DNA from: Ctenosaura bakeri
Taxonomy: Eukaryota > Chordata > Lepidosauria > Squamata > Iguanidae
DNA: 64,000 nt
Assembly: GCA_948474755.1 (NCBI GenBank)
Contig: CAOLHI010001434.1
Coordinates: forward strand, 62,001 to 126,000
Direction: 5' to 3'
The notes below the pieces were generated by a model. The model saw only the letters and a program-made list of their open reading frames with translations, was not told where the DNA came from and searched no databases. Below, piece after piece: positions 48,321 through 58,754 of the stretch. The position numbers and the translations under genes were made by a program. The number at the start of each line of letters is the position of its first letter. Position 1 is the first letter of the stretch.

Positions 48321-49550
48321 AAACCAGAATAATGGAATCAAAGGGCTAGAAAAGGCTCCATGGGCCATCAAGTCTAAACCCTTGCTCAATGCAAGATCTA
48401 CAGCGACAGCATCCTCAGCAGGTAGCTTTTTGAAAAGAAGGAGAAGGAGGGGGGAACCATTTCTCTAGGTAACTAGTTCCACTGTGAACTGCTCTTACAG
48501 TCCAAAGGTTCCTTCTAATGTTCACTCAAAATCCAGCCTCTGAAACTTACAACCATTAGATGTATTTCTACCCTTGTAGCATCAGAGAACAAACTGGAAC
48601 TCTCCTCTCTGTGATGGCCATTGAGGTATTTAAAGGGTTCAGGCGTACTTCCTGTCAGACTTCTCCTCACCAAGCTGAACATGTCCAGTTCCTTCAAGCT
48701 TTCCATGTCCTATATATTTTGTATCATCTTTTTTGATCTTCTCTGAACCAACTCCAACTTGTGTAGATCCTTCTTAAAATGAAGCATCCAAAACTGAACA
48801 CAGTGTTTCAGAATATAGTGGGACTATTACTTTCCTCAACTTGGAAACTATGGTTCTGTTAATGCAGGCTAAAATATCATTTGACCTCTTTGTTTCAGCA
48901 TGAAACTGTTTTGTCAAGGTTAACTTATGATAAACAATAATCCCAAGGTCTTTTCTACATGTAGCACTGCCAAGCCAAGTATCCCACCTGTGCATTTGTT
49001 TTTTGTAGTCTAAATGTAGAATTATGCATTTGTCTTTGTTGAATTCATTTTATTAATTTCTGCCCAATTTTCTAGTTTATCAGGGTCCTTTTGAAGTCTG
49101 TTCCTATCTTCCAATGTGTTAGGTATCCATCTTTGTTTTGTTTCATCTGCAAACTTGATAAGGATTTGCTCCACCCTGCCATCTCAGTCCTTATTAAAGT
49201 TGTTGAAGAGTAATGGCTCCAGGACAAAACCCTGCAGCACTCTACATGAGACCGCTTTCCAGTTTGAAAAGCAGCCATTGATAATGACTCCTTAAGCATG
49301 ATTTTCCAACCATCTGATGGTGTTTCCATCTATTCCATATTTAAACAGTTTGCTAATCAAAATATTATGGAGATCTTATCAAATGCTTTACTGAGATCCA
49401 GATAAATGGCATCCACAACATTTCTATCTACTAAATTAGTGATTCGATTTAAAAAAAAAATAGTTTGGCAGAATTCTTGACAAACCCATGCTGGCTCTTA
49501 CTAATCATGGTACTGTCATCAAGATACTAGCAAACAGATTTCTGTATAAT
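48321..49550 (-). mobile_element. CR1 LINE, 3' half, minus strand
   Basis: Read from 49550 downward, the antisense text is classic CR1: the stretches near 49395-49375 and 49180-49140 match the complemented RT block, and the frame 48995-48774 gives WLGSATCRKDLGIIV and SKLRKVIVPLYSETL, the CR1 post-RT motif. The frame 48706-48515 gives MESLKELDMFSLVRRSLTG, the conserved C-terminal block. The 3' end lies at 48321-48345 with the CR1-type ending (complement CTAGCCCTTTGATTCCATTA). CR1 is the main amniote LINE group; its RT primes on an octamer-like 3' repeat. Stops and frameshifts make this copy inactive. Confidence 0.9.
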
Positions 49551-50198
49551 CCTAAGAATAACATAACAAAGAGCCAGTGAATAGTGAGCTGAGGGTAGCT
49601 GCAGTAAAGCACCCTTTGTGCGCAGGTATTTTTGGTACCAAATGGCTGATGATTCTTCTGCCTCACTGAGACTGTAGCAATATCAGCTTAGCAGCTTAGG
49701 CTCCTCATTCTGCAACCACATAGTAGGGTCTTGCCATAGAGTATACCCAGAAGAGACTTGCAGGATCTGTGCTGCAGTCCTTTTCTTGGCAAAGGATGAG
49801 TTGAACTTAAAGTCTTTTACTCTTCTGCAAGGGGCTCTGGGTGTGTTTGTGAGGTGATGCAGGTAGGACCTCTTCCCATGGAGGGAATAGTCTCTTTGAC
49901 ACCTACCAATTTGAGAAATGGTTGAAATGTACAAAAGAAATCCGGGTGTGGACCCTTCATATTGGTTCTGAAATCAAATCCCCTTTACTGTACTATAGCA
50001 CTTGTAGTAGTAATTTTGTAACACTTGACATTCAGCATAAGTGTAAATAGATGTCTCTAGGGATAAAAGAATGGGGGTTTCTTTGGTGAATCATTTTGAG
50101 GAATTCCAACATTCCACATCAGATTTTAGGTTTGAGTGCTGGAAAAAAATAGCTGAAAAAGTTCTGGTAAAAAAAGAAAATAGAATGGGTTTTAAAAC
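49551..50198. other. Unrecognised; one 83-codon frame
   Basis: The minus-strand frame 49934-49683 has a less biased composition than its neighbours (MYISTISQIGRCQRDYSLHG start), but I know no matching family. It may be part of an unrecognised repeat. Confidence 0.25.
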
Positions 50199-50389
50199 TA
50201 AAATCTTTGTTACCAGGAGACCTTAATGAAGATCTGGACCTCCATTCATTATTGTAAAGCCACTCTACCCTACACATTATATATATATATAGAGAGAGAG
50301 AGTGAGAGAGAGAGAGAGAGTGATATATATTATATCGCTTTAATGGAGGTCCAGATCCTCATTCAGGTTTCCTGGTAACAAGAATTTTA
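50199..50389. repeat. Inverted repeat around TA/GA microsatellites
   Basis: The left arm 50199-50260 (CTTTGTTACCAGGAGACCTT, GATCTGGACCTCCATT) is the inverted complement of 50337-50389 (AATGGAGGTCCAGATCC, GGTTTCCTGGTAACAAG), with only a handful of differences over about 50 bp. The centre (50277-50336) is (TA)n, (GA)n and TATATTATAT. A TATC tetranucleotide array follows directly. Confidence 0.75.
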
Positions 50390-50392
50390 TCT

Positions 50393-50394
50393 AT

Positions 50395-50442
<48 letters not shown>
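50393..50442. repeat. (TATC)n microsatellite
   Basis: About twelve tetranucleotide units, ending in TAATAGATAGATA, a short inverted continuation. Confidence 0.95.
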
Positions 50443-50882
50443 ATAGATAGATACAGATATCAATATTGATATAAATATAATATTAAAAAGGCAGGGCAAC
50501 TTTTCATCAAGGTTATATCAGACATCCTTGAAACTGGTCACACCACTTTCTTGAGGGACTCAAATGTAGGGATAATTTTTAAAAATGGAGTCTGTCTTCT
50601 ATATTATATATTAGTCCAATTTATGGGTCAAGTGTATTCACAACTCCAGGAATTTCTGCTGTTGATTGGATTTATGATATGCATATGATCTATACTTAAA
50701 TAGTACAGTTCACTGTATTAATTTGAGAGTATCGTATTTTTATTTGCATATTGTTCCTTGGTGTAAGATTTTAAGTTGATATAAGTATTTGTGTTTACTT
50801 TTCATATAGCCCCCCCTGACAAACGTGAATAAGTTTATCACAGTCCAAGATATGTTGGGAGTTTTAAAGAATAAATTTGGAC

Positions 50883-50883
<1 letters not shown>

Positions 50884-50952
<69 letters not shown>

Positions 50953-51180
50953 TTTCCTGCTTTTTCCTGCTAAATTAGGCCACAAAGCAGCTCATATTTT
51001 AAAGAAATGCAATTTAAAAACATAATAGTGCATATTAAAATAGAATTGAAGTGTTAAAGAATTAAAACAGCTGCATCAAAAAGATATAGAAAGATAACAA
51101 TTAAAACAGTACAAACCCCCAGCCTATTCTTTAAAAACTATCTGTATTAAAAGCCTCTAGAAAGCCTATTTAACTATAAG
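50884..51180 (-). mobile_element. LINE tail with (TTG)n(TTA)n
   Basis: (TTG)n at 50884-50912 and (TTA)n at 50918-50950 are followed by TTTTTCCTGCTAAATTAGGC, CAAAGCAGCTCATATTTTAA and A-rich sequence. This is the usual complemented end of a squamate L2-like LINE with its microsatellite tail. No coding sequence survives. Confidence 0.4.
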
Positions 51181-52621
51181 CACAATGAGCCAAGTCTCAC
51201 TATACATATTTTTCAGTACCTATTCCTGTTCTGGCTTCAAAACTGCACAGAGAAAAATGTATGATAGGGCACATTGTATACAAAAAATGTATGCATTAGG
51301 GAAGATTATGTACAAAAAATGTTCAGGCAAATTACATCCAAAATGTGTAACCAGAACTGCAATTGAGGGTCAGATGGGGAAATACTGGGTAACTTTTTTT
51401 AAAAAATCCTACACTGGAGCTAAGATTGGACAGGAAAAAACAAAACAAAACCTTACAGTTGGCTCTATGCAAAATAGTCTGGGAATAGACTGATTCTTCC
51501 ATTCCTAATGCATTTTAGGTTATACACCAAATCACTCTTCTGTAAAGGACCACTGCCTAAGTTACTGCACTGCATGAAGACACTGAAACACAACATAGAA
51601 ATGGTAGTCACGTTGACCTTGTTCTCTGTGTTGTTGCCTGCATTCAGTAAGTCCTTTTCTACCTTTTCATCCTTTTTCCCTTTGTTAGCAAAGTGAGAGG
51701 TGGGTTTGAGCTGTAGTTTCTAAAAATACTAGATCATAAACACGAGACACTTTTTGCCCTGGGAAAAGTTGAAGGGCTTGAACAGATGTGGATGGGATAA
51801 AAACACAGCTTCCAAATACTCTCAGCAAGAGCTATTGTTCGAAAAATTGGGGGAGAAAGAGTGAGCTGCATTACAATGTCCTTCTCTAGAAGCTGTTAGA
51901 GGCATAACTGTAATCTTCAGCCATTTCTCCGGAGGATGTCTTCTGTATGCTGGAGTGTTTTAATTTGAATGTTCTTGGGGGCAGGGGGAGGGAAACCTTA
52001 TAAAATACTAAGATATAAGTCTTTTGCTTGGAAAAAAAATGCATTACAAAAAAGATGAATCCTTTGTCTATGAGCAACGATTTCAAACTATGAATCTACA
52101 TGCACTGTGTTGTCACCATTTTTTTCAATCCAAAACATATATAAGATCTATAATAAATAGTGTTTATTGAGAATGGCTATTACTTATCTATCCGGACTCT
52201 ATAAATCTAGACATTAAAGTACAGTCAACCAAATTATTTATTGTCATCTTCATGTAAAGAAATCACTGGCTACCTTTTAAAATGAACATGTATTTAAGAC
52301 AATGAACCTTGTTTAAGAACAGGATATTATTATTACTATTATTATTTTATTATTATTACTAAGCTCTTGAGGTTTTAGAGTACATTTGACTTACTTCAAG
52401 CTTTTTTCTGCAAGTAAAAGCCCTCAAAGCTTTCTTTATTTTTTAAAAAAGTTATTTTGAAATCCAAGGCTTTGGAGGGCTTTCTGTATTTCATACACTA
52501 GTGTTGACAGCTCTGCCAAAACAACTGAGTTATGGGCCTAAAATTATCAGAATCCTTTCAGGCTCATTTGCCAGAGTTATTATTATTTTAATTCTGCCTT
52601 CTGAACTGTTTCCAGGTATTC
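51181..52621. other. No gene; one TTA-rich run
   Basis: An imperfect (TTA)n lies at 52325-52362. The frame 51185-51493 has no domain. Confidence 0.35.
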
Positions 52622-52722
52622 TTACAGTGCCATCTTATGCATGTCTTGTAAGAACCAAGTCCTGCTGAATCCCAATGAATTTATTAGGCCTTACTCCTCT
52701 GTAAATATGGAAAGGATTGCAT
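52622..52722. repeat. Short palindromic squamate repeat
   Basis: ACAGTGCCATCTTATGCATG..AAGTCCTGCTGAATCCCAATG..GGATTGCATGG is a worn full-length copy of the same family as 46902-46978. Confidence 0.55.
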
Positions 52723-53297
52723 GGAAAGTTTTGCAAAACTGATGAACATCATTCTGACTTCTTCCATAGATAATGGGTGATGTCACCAATGTTGGTTCTG
52801 TTAATTCAGAGCAACAACCTCTGTATCCTTTCTACTCCCCTCTGCAGATCTCAGCACTAGTACAGAACAAGGCCTGGATAACTGCCCTTCAGAGCAAGTT
52901 TCTGGGGTACCTAGCAGTCTGCAGTGGAGAGGTGAGATTGTCCCCTCTTGTGTTCCATTATTGGATGTCCCTAACAGGATTTTGGCCTAGGGTAGAATTT
53001 ACCAGGCAGATCCATTGAGGGGAAATCAAGTAAACACTATCCACAATTAACAGGGAAGCATGCTGGTTCTTCTTTAACACAGCTTCTCATTCTGCATACC
53101 TGGAACTTTTATTTTGAATAATTTTTCCCTGGAATTTACAAGGAGTTTACCTGGAAGATGGATTGAACTAAAAAACCTCCCTGCCCCCATGGATTCACCT
53201 CTCTGCCAAGTTCCCATTAGAAAAATTGTCATTGTATTGGTACAGAGGCTGATCGTGATGCTTTTGTTAGAAGCTCATCCATTCAAAACTTGGGTTC

Positions 53298-53391
53298 CTT
53301 ACAATACAATCTTATGAAAATCTACTCAGAACTAAATCCTGTTTCTTTCAATGGGATATACGTCCCAATAACTGTGTGGATAGTAGCCTCA
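53298..53391. repeat. Short palindromic squamate repeat
   Basis: TACAATCTTATGAAAATCTACTCAG..CTAAATCC..CAATGGGATATACGTCCC is another worn copy of the family at 52622-52722. Confidence 0.5.
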
Positions 53392-53419
53392 AAAACTGTC
53401 AGATCATCTGATCCCAGCT

Positions 53420-53800
53420 ATTTTGTTGCTGCTGACTTGAATTTGTCTAGTATTTAATTTTCCTCAGACACTTTTCATGAAAATGTCTTTTCAGGCATTG
53501 ATATCTTCCTCACCTCTTCTTCACTAAAGACAGGAACAAAGAATTTATTCAGCTTCTCTGCAATCTTCTTATCACTTCTTAGCATATTTTAACTCCTTTG
53601 TTATCCAGTGATCCAGTTACTTCCCTAGATAATTTCCTGTTTCTGAGTCCATTATTTTTTCCATATTATTTTTTTCTCAAAATCTACTTTTGCATCCCTA
53701 ATTGTATATTTGCATTTATTCCATGTAAATGTGTGCCCCCTTCATCCAATCGTTACTACAAGGGACTTCACATTTTTCTATGAGGCTAAAGATCAGCTGC
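53420..53800 (-). mobile_element. CR1 LINE fragment (endonuclease-RT linker)
   Basis: On the minus strand, near 53565-53510, a short stretch reads KIAEKLNKFFVPVFSEEE, close to the CR1 linker block KAEALNEFF.SVF. Further up, near 53700-53665, AKVDFEKKIIW follows the expected order. It is heavily decayed and lacks the RT core. It probably belongs to a different copy from 48321-49550. Confidence 0.65.
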
Positions 53801-54308
53801 AAACATGCCTAAGGACTCCAACATCTTCACTGATTTTTTCCCCCATTTCTCATTACATTCAAATAATATTTCAAGCTGACACTGAAAGTCATCTTAATTT
53901 CAAAAGGGAGCTTTGCTTGAAGAAACACAAACGTTCTCCCATGTGCATAGAACTAGGTTAACAGGTCTTCGAATCTACTGAGAGTAAGTGTACAGCTTGG
54001 AATTAAACATATGTTATCCAAAGATGTACATATTTTTGGACAATTTAGCATACATGATTCCAAACACCTGTTTTCTGATGATGTCTCCAACATAGCTTGG
54101 ACAGTTTATTTTTAATTTTATGGAGTTTAAGTGAATAGTAATACCATTTATGGATAATTTTAACGTGCTTTCTCTGATTTAAGTGGGTATTTAGATTTAT
54201 TATTTAAATTCAGTCCCATAGTGTTCTGGTTTTTTTTATGTTTGATGCCCAAATGAGTCTGATCTCTTTATATTTACCAAATTTAGCCTCTTGTACTGTT
54301 TGATATGA
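53801..54308. other. No gene seen
   Basis: AT-rich sequence with no recognised feature. Confidence 0.35.
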
Positions 54309-54503
54309 CAGCCAACATAGTGTAGTGGTTTGAATGTTGGGCTATGGCCATGGAAACCAGGATTCAATGCCCTGCTCAGCCATGGAAATCCACTGGGTGA
54401 CCTTGGGCATGTCACACACTCTTAGTCCCAAAAAACTTCATCATAGAGTTACTCGAGAATCACCATAAGTCAGAAACAACTTGAAGGTGCACAACAACAG
54501 CAA
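54309..54503 (+). mobile_element. Sauria-type SINE (tRNA head, BovB-like tail)
   Basis: The head CAGCCAACATAGTGTAGTGG then TTTGAATGTTGGGCTATGGC carries a worn pol III A box and B box (GGATTCAATGCCC). The middle CACTGGGTGACCTTGGGC is the conserved SINE body. The tail ACCATAAGTCAGAAACAACT..GGTGCACAACAACAGC is the BovB-type 3' end. It is about 195 bp and better preserved than the copy at 39277. Confidence 0.9.
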
Positions 54504-54799
54504 TTGTTTGTTACAGTTCTGTTACAATTTTGAAGCTTGTGCCTTAGTTTTGTTTGTACTATCACTACAATCTGTATCAAACCAAGTTAAGCTGTCAGGC
54601 AACCATCTGTTACATTTACTTTCAACTGGAAGGATTTATTTTCAACCAGGATGGATCTAGTGGTTTAAGTCAGTTTTCAAGTTGTGCTGATTATATAGGT
54701 TTAACCATTAAAATTATCATTTATTCCATATACTCCTTTCTCTTTCTAGCCCCTGAATATTAGTTCATATTGGTTATATTCATCTATTTTTAAAAAAAA

Positions 54800-55385
54800 T
54801 AGGAGGATGTATTAAAATAGATAAGTCATAGGTTGGGCCTAAAATTCAGAGTATTATTATTAATTTCTATATTTGAAGGTGAAAATGAAAACCACTCACT
54901 TATACCGCTCATGTTAAGTGCTGCAAAGTTAGAGATAGTTAAACTCTGGAAAACATTGGAAAATCTTTTGATCCAAAAGCAGTTAAATAGGATGTGGTCC
55001 ATAGCTCTTTCAGAAAAAATGAACAAAGAAAGTAAGAGGAGGAAGAGGGGACATAAAGAAAACATGTCTGAAAATACTTGGAAGCCATATGTTATTTATA
55101 TCAGGCAAAGCAATACTTGACTTAAACCTCCTTTAGCTCAGGATAGATATTGGAAAAATTAGTACAACTAATTAATTATTAAATAGTACGTAATTAATAT
55201 ATAGTTATTTGGAAATTATAATTATTTGGAAAACAATATGTATAGTGACTGACAGGGAAAGAGTTTTCAATTTTGTGATTTGGCGGGGGGGCAGAGCAGA
55301 GGGATGGAAGGGGAAAGTATCTGAATTGTGATATTTGTAAAATTGTTGTAAAAATCTATAAATGAATACATAAAGGAATTAAAAT
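54800..55385 (+). mobile_element. L1 LINE 3' end
   Basis: The 95-codon frame 54833-55120 resembles the extreme C-terminus of L1 ORF2: AAKLEIVKLWKTLENLL, then MWSIALSEKMNKES and ENTWKPYVIYI, the same order as in intact squamate L1. The 3' UTR has a G-rich run (near 55285-55310), typical of L1 3' UTRs, and ends in AATGAATACATAAAGG. It is 5'-truncated and inactive. Confidence 0.7.
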
Positions 55386-56423
55386 ATGTTATATTTTTCT
55401 CTAATTCACTTTAGTTCTCAGTTCTGCTGTTGTCCCAATGAAAGTTACACATCAAGATCCAGCAAGTGCTCTTATACGATCCATCATTTTAGTTGTGTGT
55501 TGTCATTTGTTTACTTTTTAAATTGCATTAGTGGCTTGTAATTCAATGCATAGTGGTTTCTGTTTAACGGCCGATACCCACTCAAAGTATAGCAACAATA
55601 AAATGTGTAGCTGCTAATGTCATATCACAAAGATCCATTGATCAATAGCTGCAATTCGGCTGCACCTTTGTTCAGGATTCTGCCTAATCAATTTACCTTT
55701 GAAGTACAGTCCTGACCAATTCAGAGTCAAAGGTGCTGGTGATAAAATAGGGAACTTGTCAGCTTTGATCATACATACTGGAATTGTCCTGTGGAAGCCA
55801 GGATATTGGAGAATGTTGCAGTCAAATAACGTACTGTAACTTGAAGCCTGACATGTTGGATATCAGAATACTTACCATCTATATGAAAACTGAAATGTGG
55901 CCAACTGGCTTGCAATCATAGAATGGAAACTGTCAGCAAATGCTTGATGCTGCAAAATTGGAAATTGAATGCAGCTCCAAAGACTGAGGTCTTGGCTGAG
56001 AAACAACTGGACTTACCTGACAGGGGAAGAAAATAGTGTAACCAGAATAAAGACATATTTGAGAAAATTTGCATTTCTTGAGTGATCTAATATTACACTG
56101 AAGAATGCTTGTTGTTATTATTGTTGTCAACTTTTGTTGGCTGTTGAGATTGATATATAAAGAAAGGAAATAGAAGGGAGAATAAAAAAGGAAAGAAGAA
56201 GGAGGAGAGAGAGAGGGTGATAAAGGGGTGGCAACCTTCCTTAATACATTACTATGTACAAAGCACTTCACTTAGTATAGTAATACCTATGTTTTTGTTA
56301 TCATTAATTATCTTCATAGCACAGGCACAGACAGAGGCTAAGAAGTTAGAGCTGGCCTAAAGACCTTAACATGATAATGATGTGAAGTAAGAGCTTCCAG
56401 GCTCAATAATTTAAAGCAAGAAT
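55386..56423. other. No gene; 55580-55760 is a possible conserved element
   Basis: 55580-55760 lacks repeats and has mixed motifs (GATCCATTGATCAATAGCTG, CTAATCAATTTACCTTTGAA). Otherwise nothing is recognised. Confidence 0.2.
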
Positions 56424-56550
56424 TAAGAATCTGTGGTTCATCAAATGCTGCAGAACCTCAGCAGCCAGCAATCCCAAGAAACATGGATATTAGTTTGGGT
56501 TTGTGGAAATTAAACCCCAAAGTTTGGAGGGACCAGAGGTTCTCCATCCA
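56424..56550. mobile_element. Short palindromic MITE, hAT-like
   Basis: CATCAAATGCTGCAGAACCT..CAGCAGCCAGCAATCC on the left pairs with AAACCCCAAAGTTTGGAGGG..GAGGTTCTCCATCC on the right, a worn copy of the common palindromic hAT-like squamate MITE. The target duplication is not clear. Confidence 0.5.
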
Positions 56551-57556
56551 TATATTAGAGTTAGGAGCATTTTTCATTAGGTTCGAGCTGTTTAATGGCA
56601 GGAAGGGATTATGGAAGCAAGGATGCATGGGCAAGACATAATTAAAAATTGTCTTTTTTTTTTCAAAACCTGGTAAAAATATTTTTAAAAAATAATTTTA
56701 AAAATTACAAATTTAAAAATTCAAATCTCAGATCATTTCCAATAGCTCTAAAGGCTTTCCTGATATCACTTCCTGTTCCATCAATACGTTGTTTTCTTCT
56801 TCATGTCAGTGGAACATATGGCAGCATGATGTGAGGATTAAGTTGTATTTTATCACACACAGACCTGTTGAGTAAGGCTCTCAAGCACACCTTGTGCCTG
56901 TCATAGCGTCCATGTCAACTCCAAAAAGAAAAGCTTCACATAGCTGACAGCAGAATTGTCTCTCTGTTTAAATCCATCCTCAAGATTTGTCAGGCATGAT
57001 ATGATTGATTTGTAATATCTAATACCATCCTCTATTGCCTCTTCTTCCAACTCTTTGGCTGTTATCCAAGCTAAAATATATCTGTTTTACAGCAAGACCA
57101 TGGTTATATAGAAATAATTACCAACAGAACTGCTCATGGAGATTTGCCAAAAAAAACACCCCAAAAACCTGTGGAATTTATTGGAATATCTGCTGAGCAT
57201 TTGGCTTTGGATCTTGTCCATCCAACAGGAGAATATTTTTTAAAAGGACACTAGTGGACTTTCAGTAGATAAATATACTTGAAGAATATGATTTTTTTTA
57301 ACAAAAGCTAGCATAAAATGACCTCATCCCTCTTTTGGATTAATGTGCAAATCAGAACTAAGCTATCCACCAAAATTTATATTTCTCCAAAAAGTGTTAC
57401 ATAGATCTTGGAAATGTAAATGTTTCAAAGTATATATTGAAATATAAGGTTTTAAAGAGAAAATATGTATTTAAATATATGTCTGAATTTTTAAAAAATT
57501 TTTTTTAATAAAGATAAATGCAGAAATGGACAAGGAGTTGAAGTGAATCAACATCC
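56551..57556. other. No gene seen
   Basis: AT-rich sequence with no recognised domain or repeat. Confidence 0.35.
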
Positions 57557-57644
57557 GGCCCCTCCCTAAACTGAAAACCCCAGGATTCCATAGGATGTTG
57601 AAAGTGGAATAATAGCCCTATAACAGTCTAGTGCGGAAATGGTC
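57557..57644. mobile_element. Half of a family-1 MITE
   Basis: CCCCTCCCTAAACTG..CCCCAGGATTCCATAGGATG..GTGCGGAAATGGTC is the right half of the family-1 element, followed by TTA at 57645-57647. The left half is missing. Confidence 0.7.
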
Positions 57645-57647
57645 TTA

Positions 57648-58754
57648 GTTAGGCAATGTGGAGTCATCTTTATAGAATGCTGGAAGAAAAGACATTTCAC
57701 TTTAAAAAAAAATACCTTTGTCCTCTTCAGATTCCTTGACTGGATTCTTTTAAATATTTTTGGAAAGCAGATAAGATTACAATATTGACAGATACTGCTT
57801 TCTGCTTTATTCTGTCTTAAGAATATCAAATATTGGAACCAGAAAGTAGAATTTTGGTGGGAATTTTATGTAGTAAATTTGTTTCAGTCCTATTAATTGT
57901 TAACTAATGTAAAGGCCAAAAAAAAAAAAAAAAGGCACTGTTGTACAGATGTGCTTATTAATGTTACTTAGTTTTGTGTGTTCTCAGCTATGAAATCCTA
58001 TCTGTCTTTAGAGAGTCTGTTATTGAAACTAGCTGCAATTACTGTTAAACATTCAGTAGATGTGTAACTTAGTCATAATATCTCAGTTGTACCACATATT
58101 TTAATTGGGACATTGGTGCAGAAACAGATTTTCAAATCTCCAGTGGAAAACACATAGTGGTTTTACACTCTGTATTGAATATCAATCTAACTGAATTCAT
58201 TGCATAAATATATGGAAGGTGCAAATATCAACATTATTTCCATAATACAAAAAAACTATTCATTTTAATATGGGATACATAATTTTATAAATGTGTGATC
58301 AAGATCTGAGTGCTAAGGTTCTTTAAAATTTCTGCCTGATTGAAGTAGTGTCTCCATATATTTTATTTACTAGTTATACTATTTATAGGTCAACTTGCAG
58401 CCATAAAAGCTCTTAAGGGATCATAGAGAACAAGCATTAAAACAATTTGGATAGCAGATTTAAGAACTTTGCACTAAGATCTCCCTCAAAAACAACATTC
58501 GACCTTTTAAAAAACATTTTTTAAAATGAAAACACCTTTATCAAAAGTTAATTAATAAACCAGCTAATCTACACAACTCCCAACACCATACATTAAGGTC
58601 CTTAGGTCTATACTAAAGAATTTCTACTGTCAGAACCAAGTGTTGGGACAATCCACCAAACAGCACATGAGTAGTGTCACCTATTTGCTGTTTGATACCC
58701 TATGTCTGCAGTCTCAGACATTTGACTGATATAATTCACAGTTCACATATTTTC
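57648..58754. other. No gene seen
   Basis: A poly(A) run lies at 57919-57934. No recognised domain or repeat. Confidence 0.35.

Noticed and set aside
50277..50442. Possible CRISPR-like spaced repeat
   Set aside because: It is microsatellite DNA within an inverted repeat in a vertebrate genome; no spacers.
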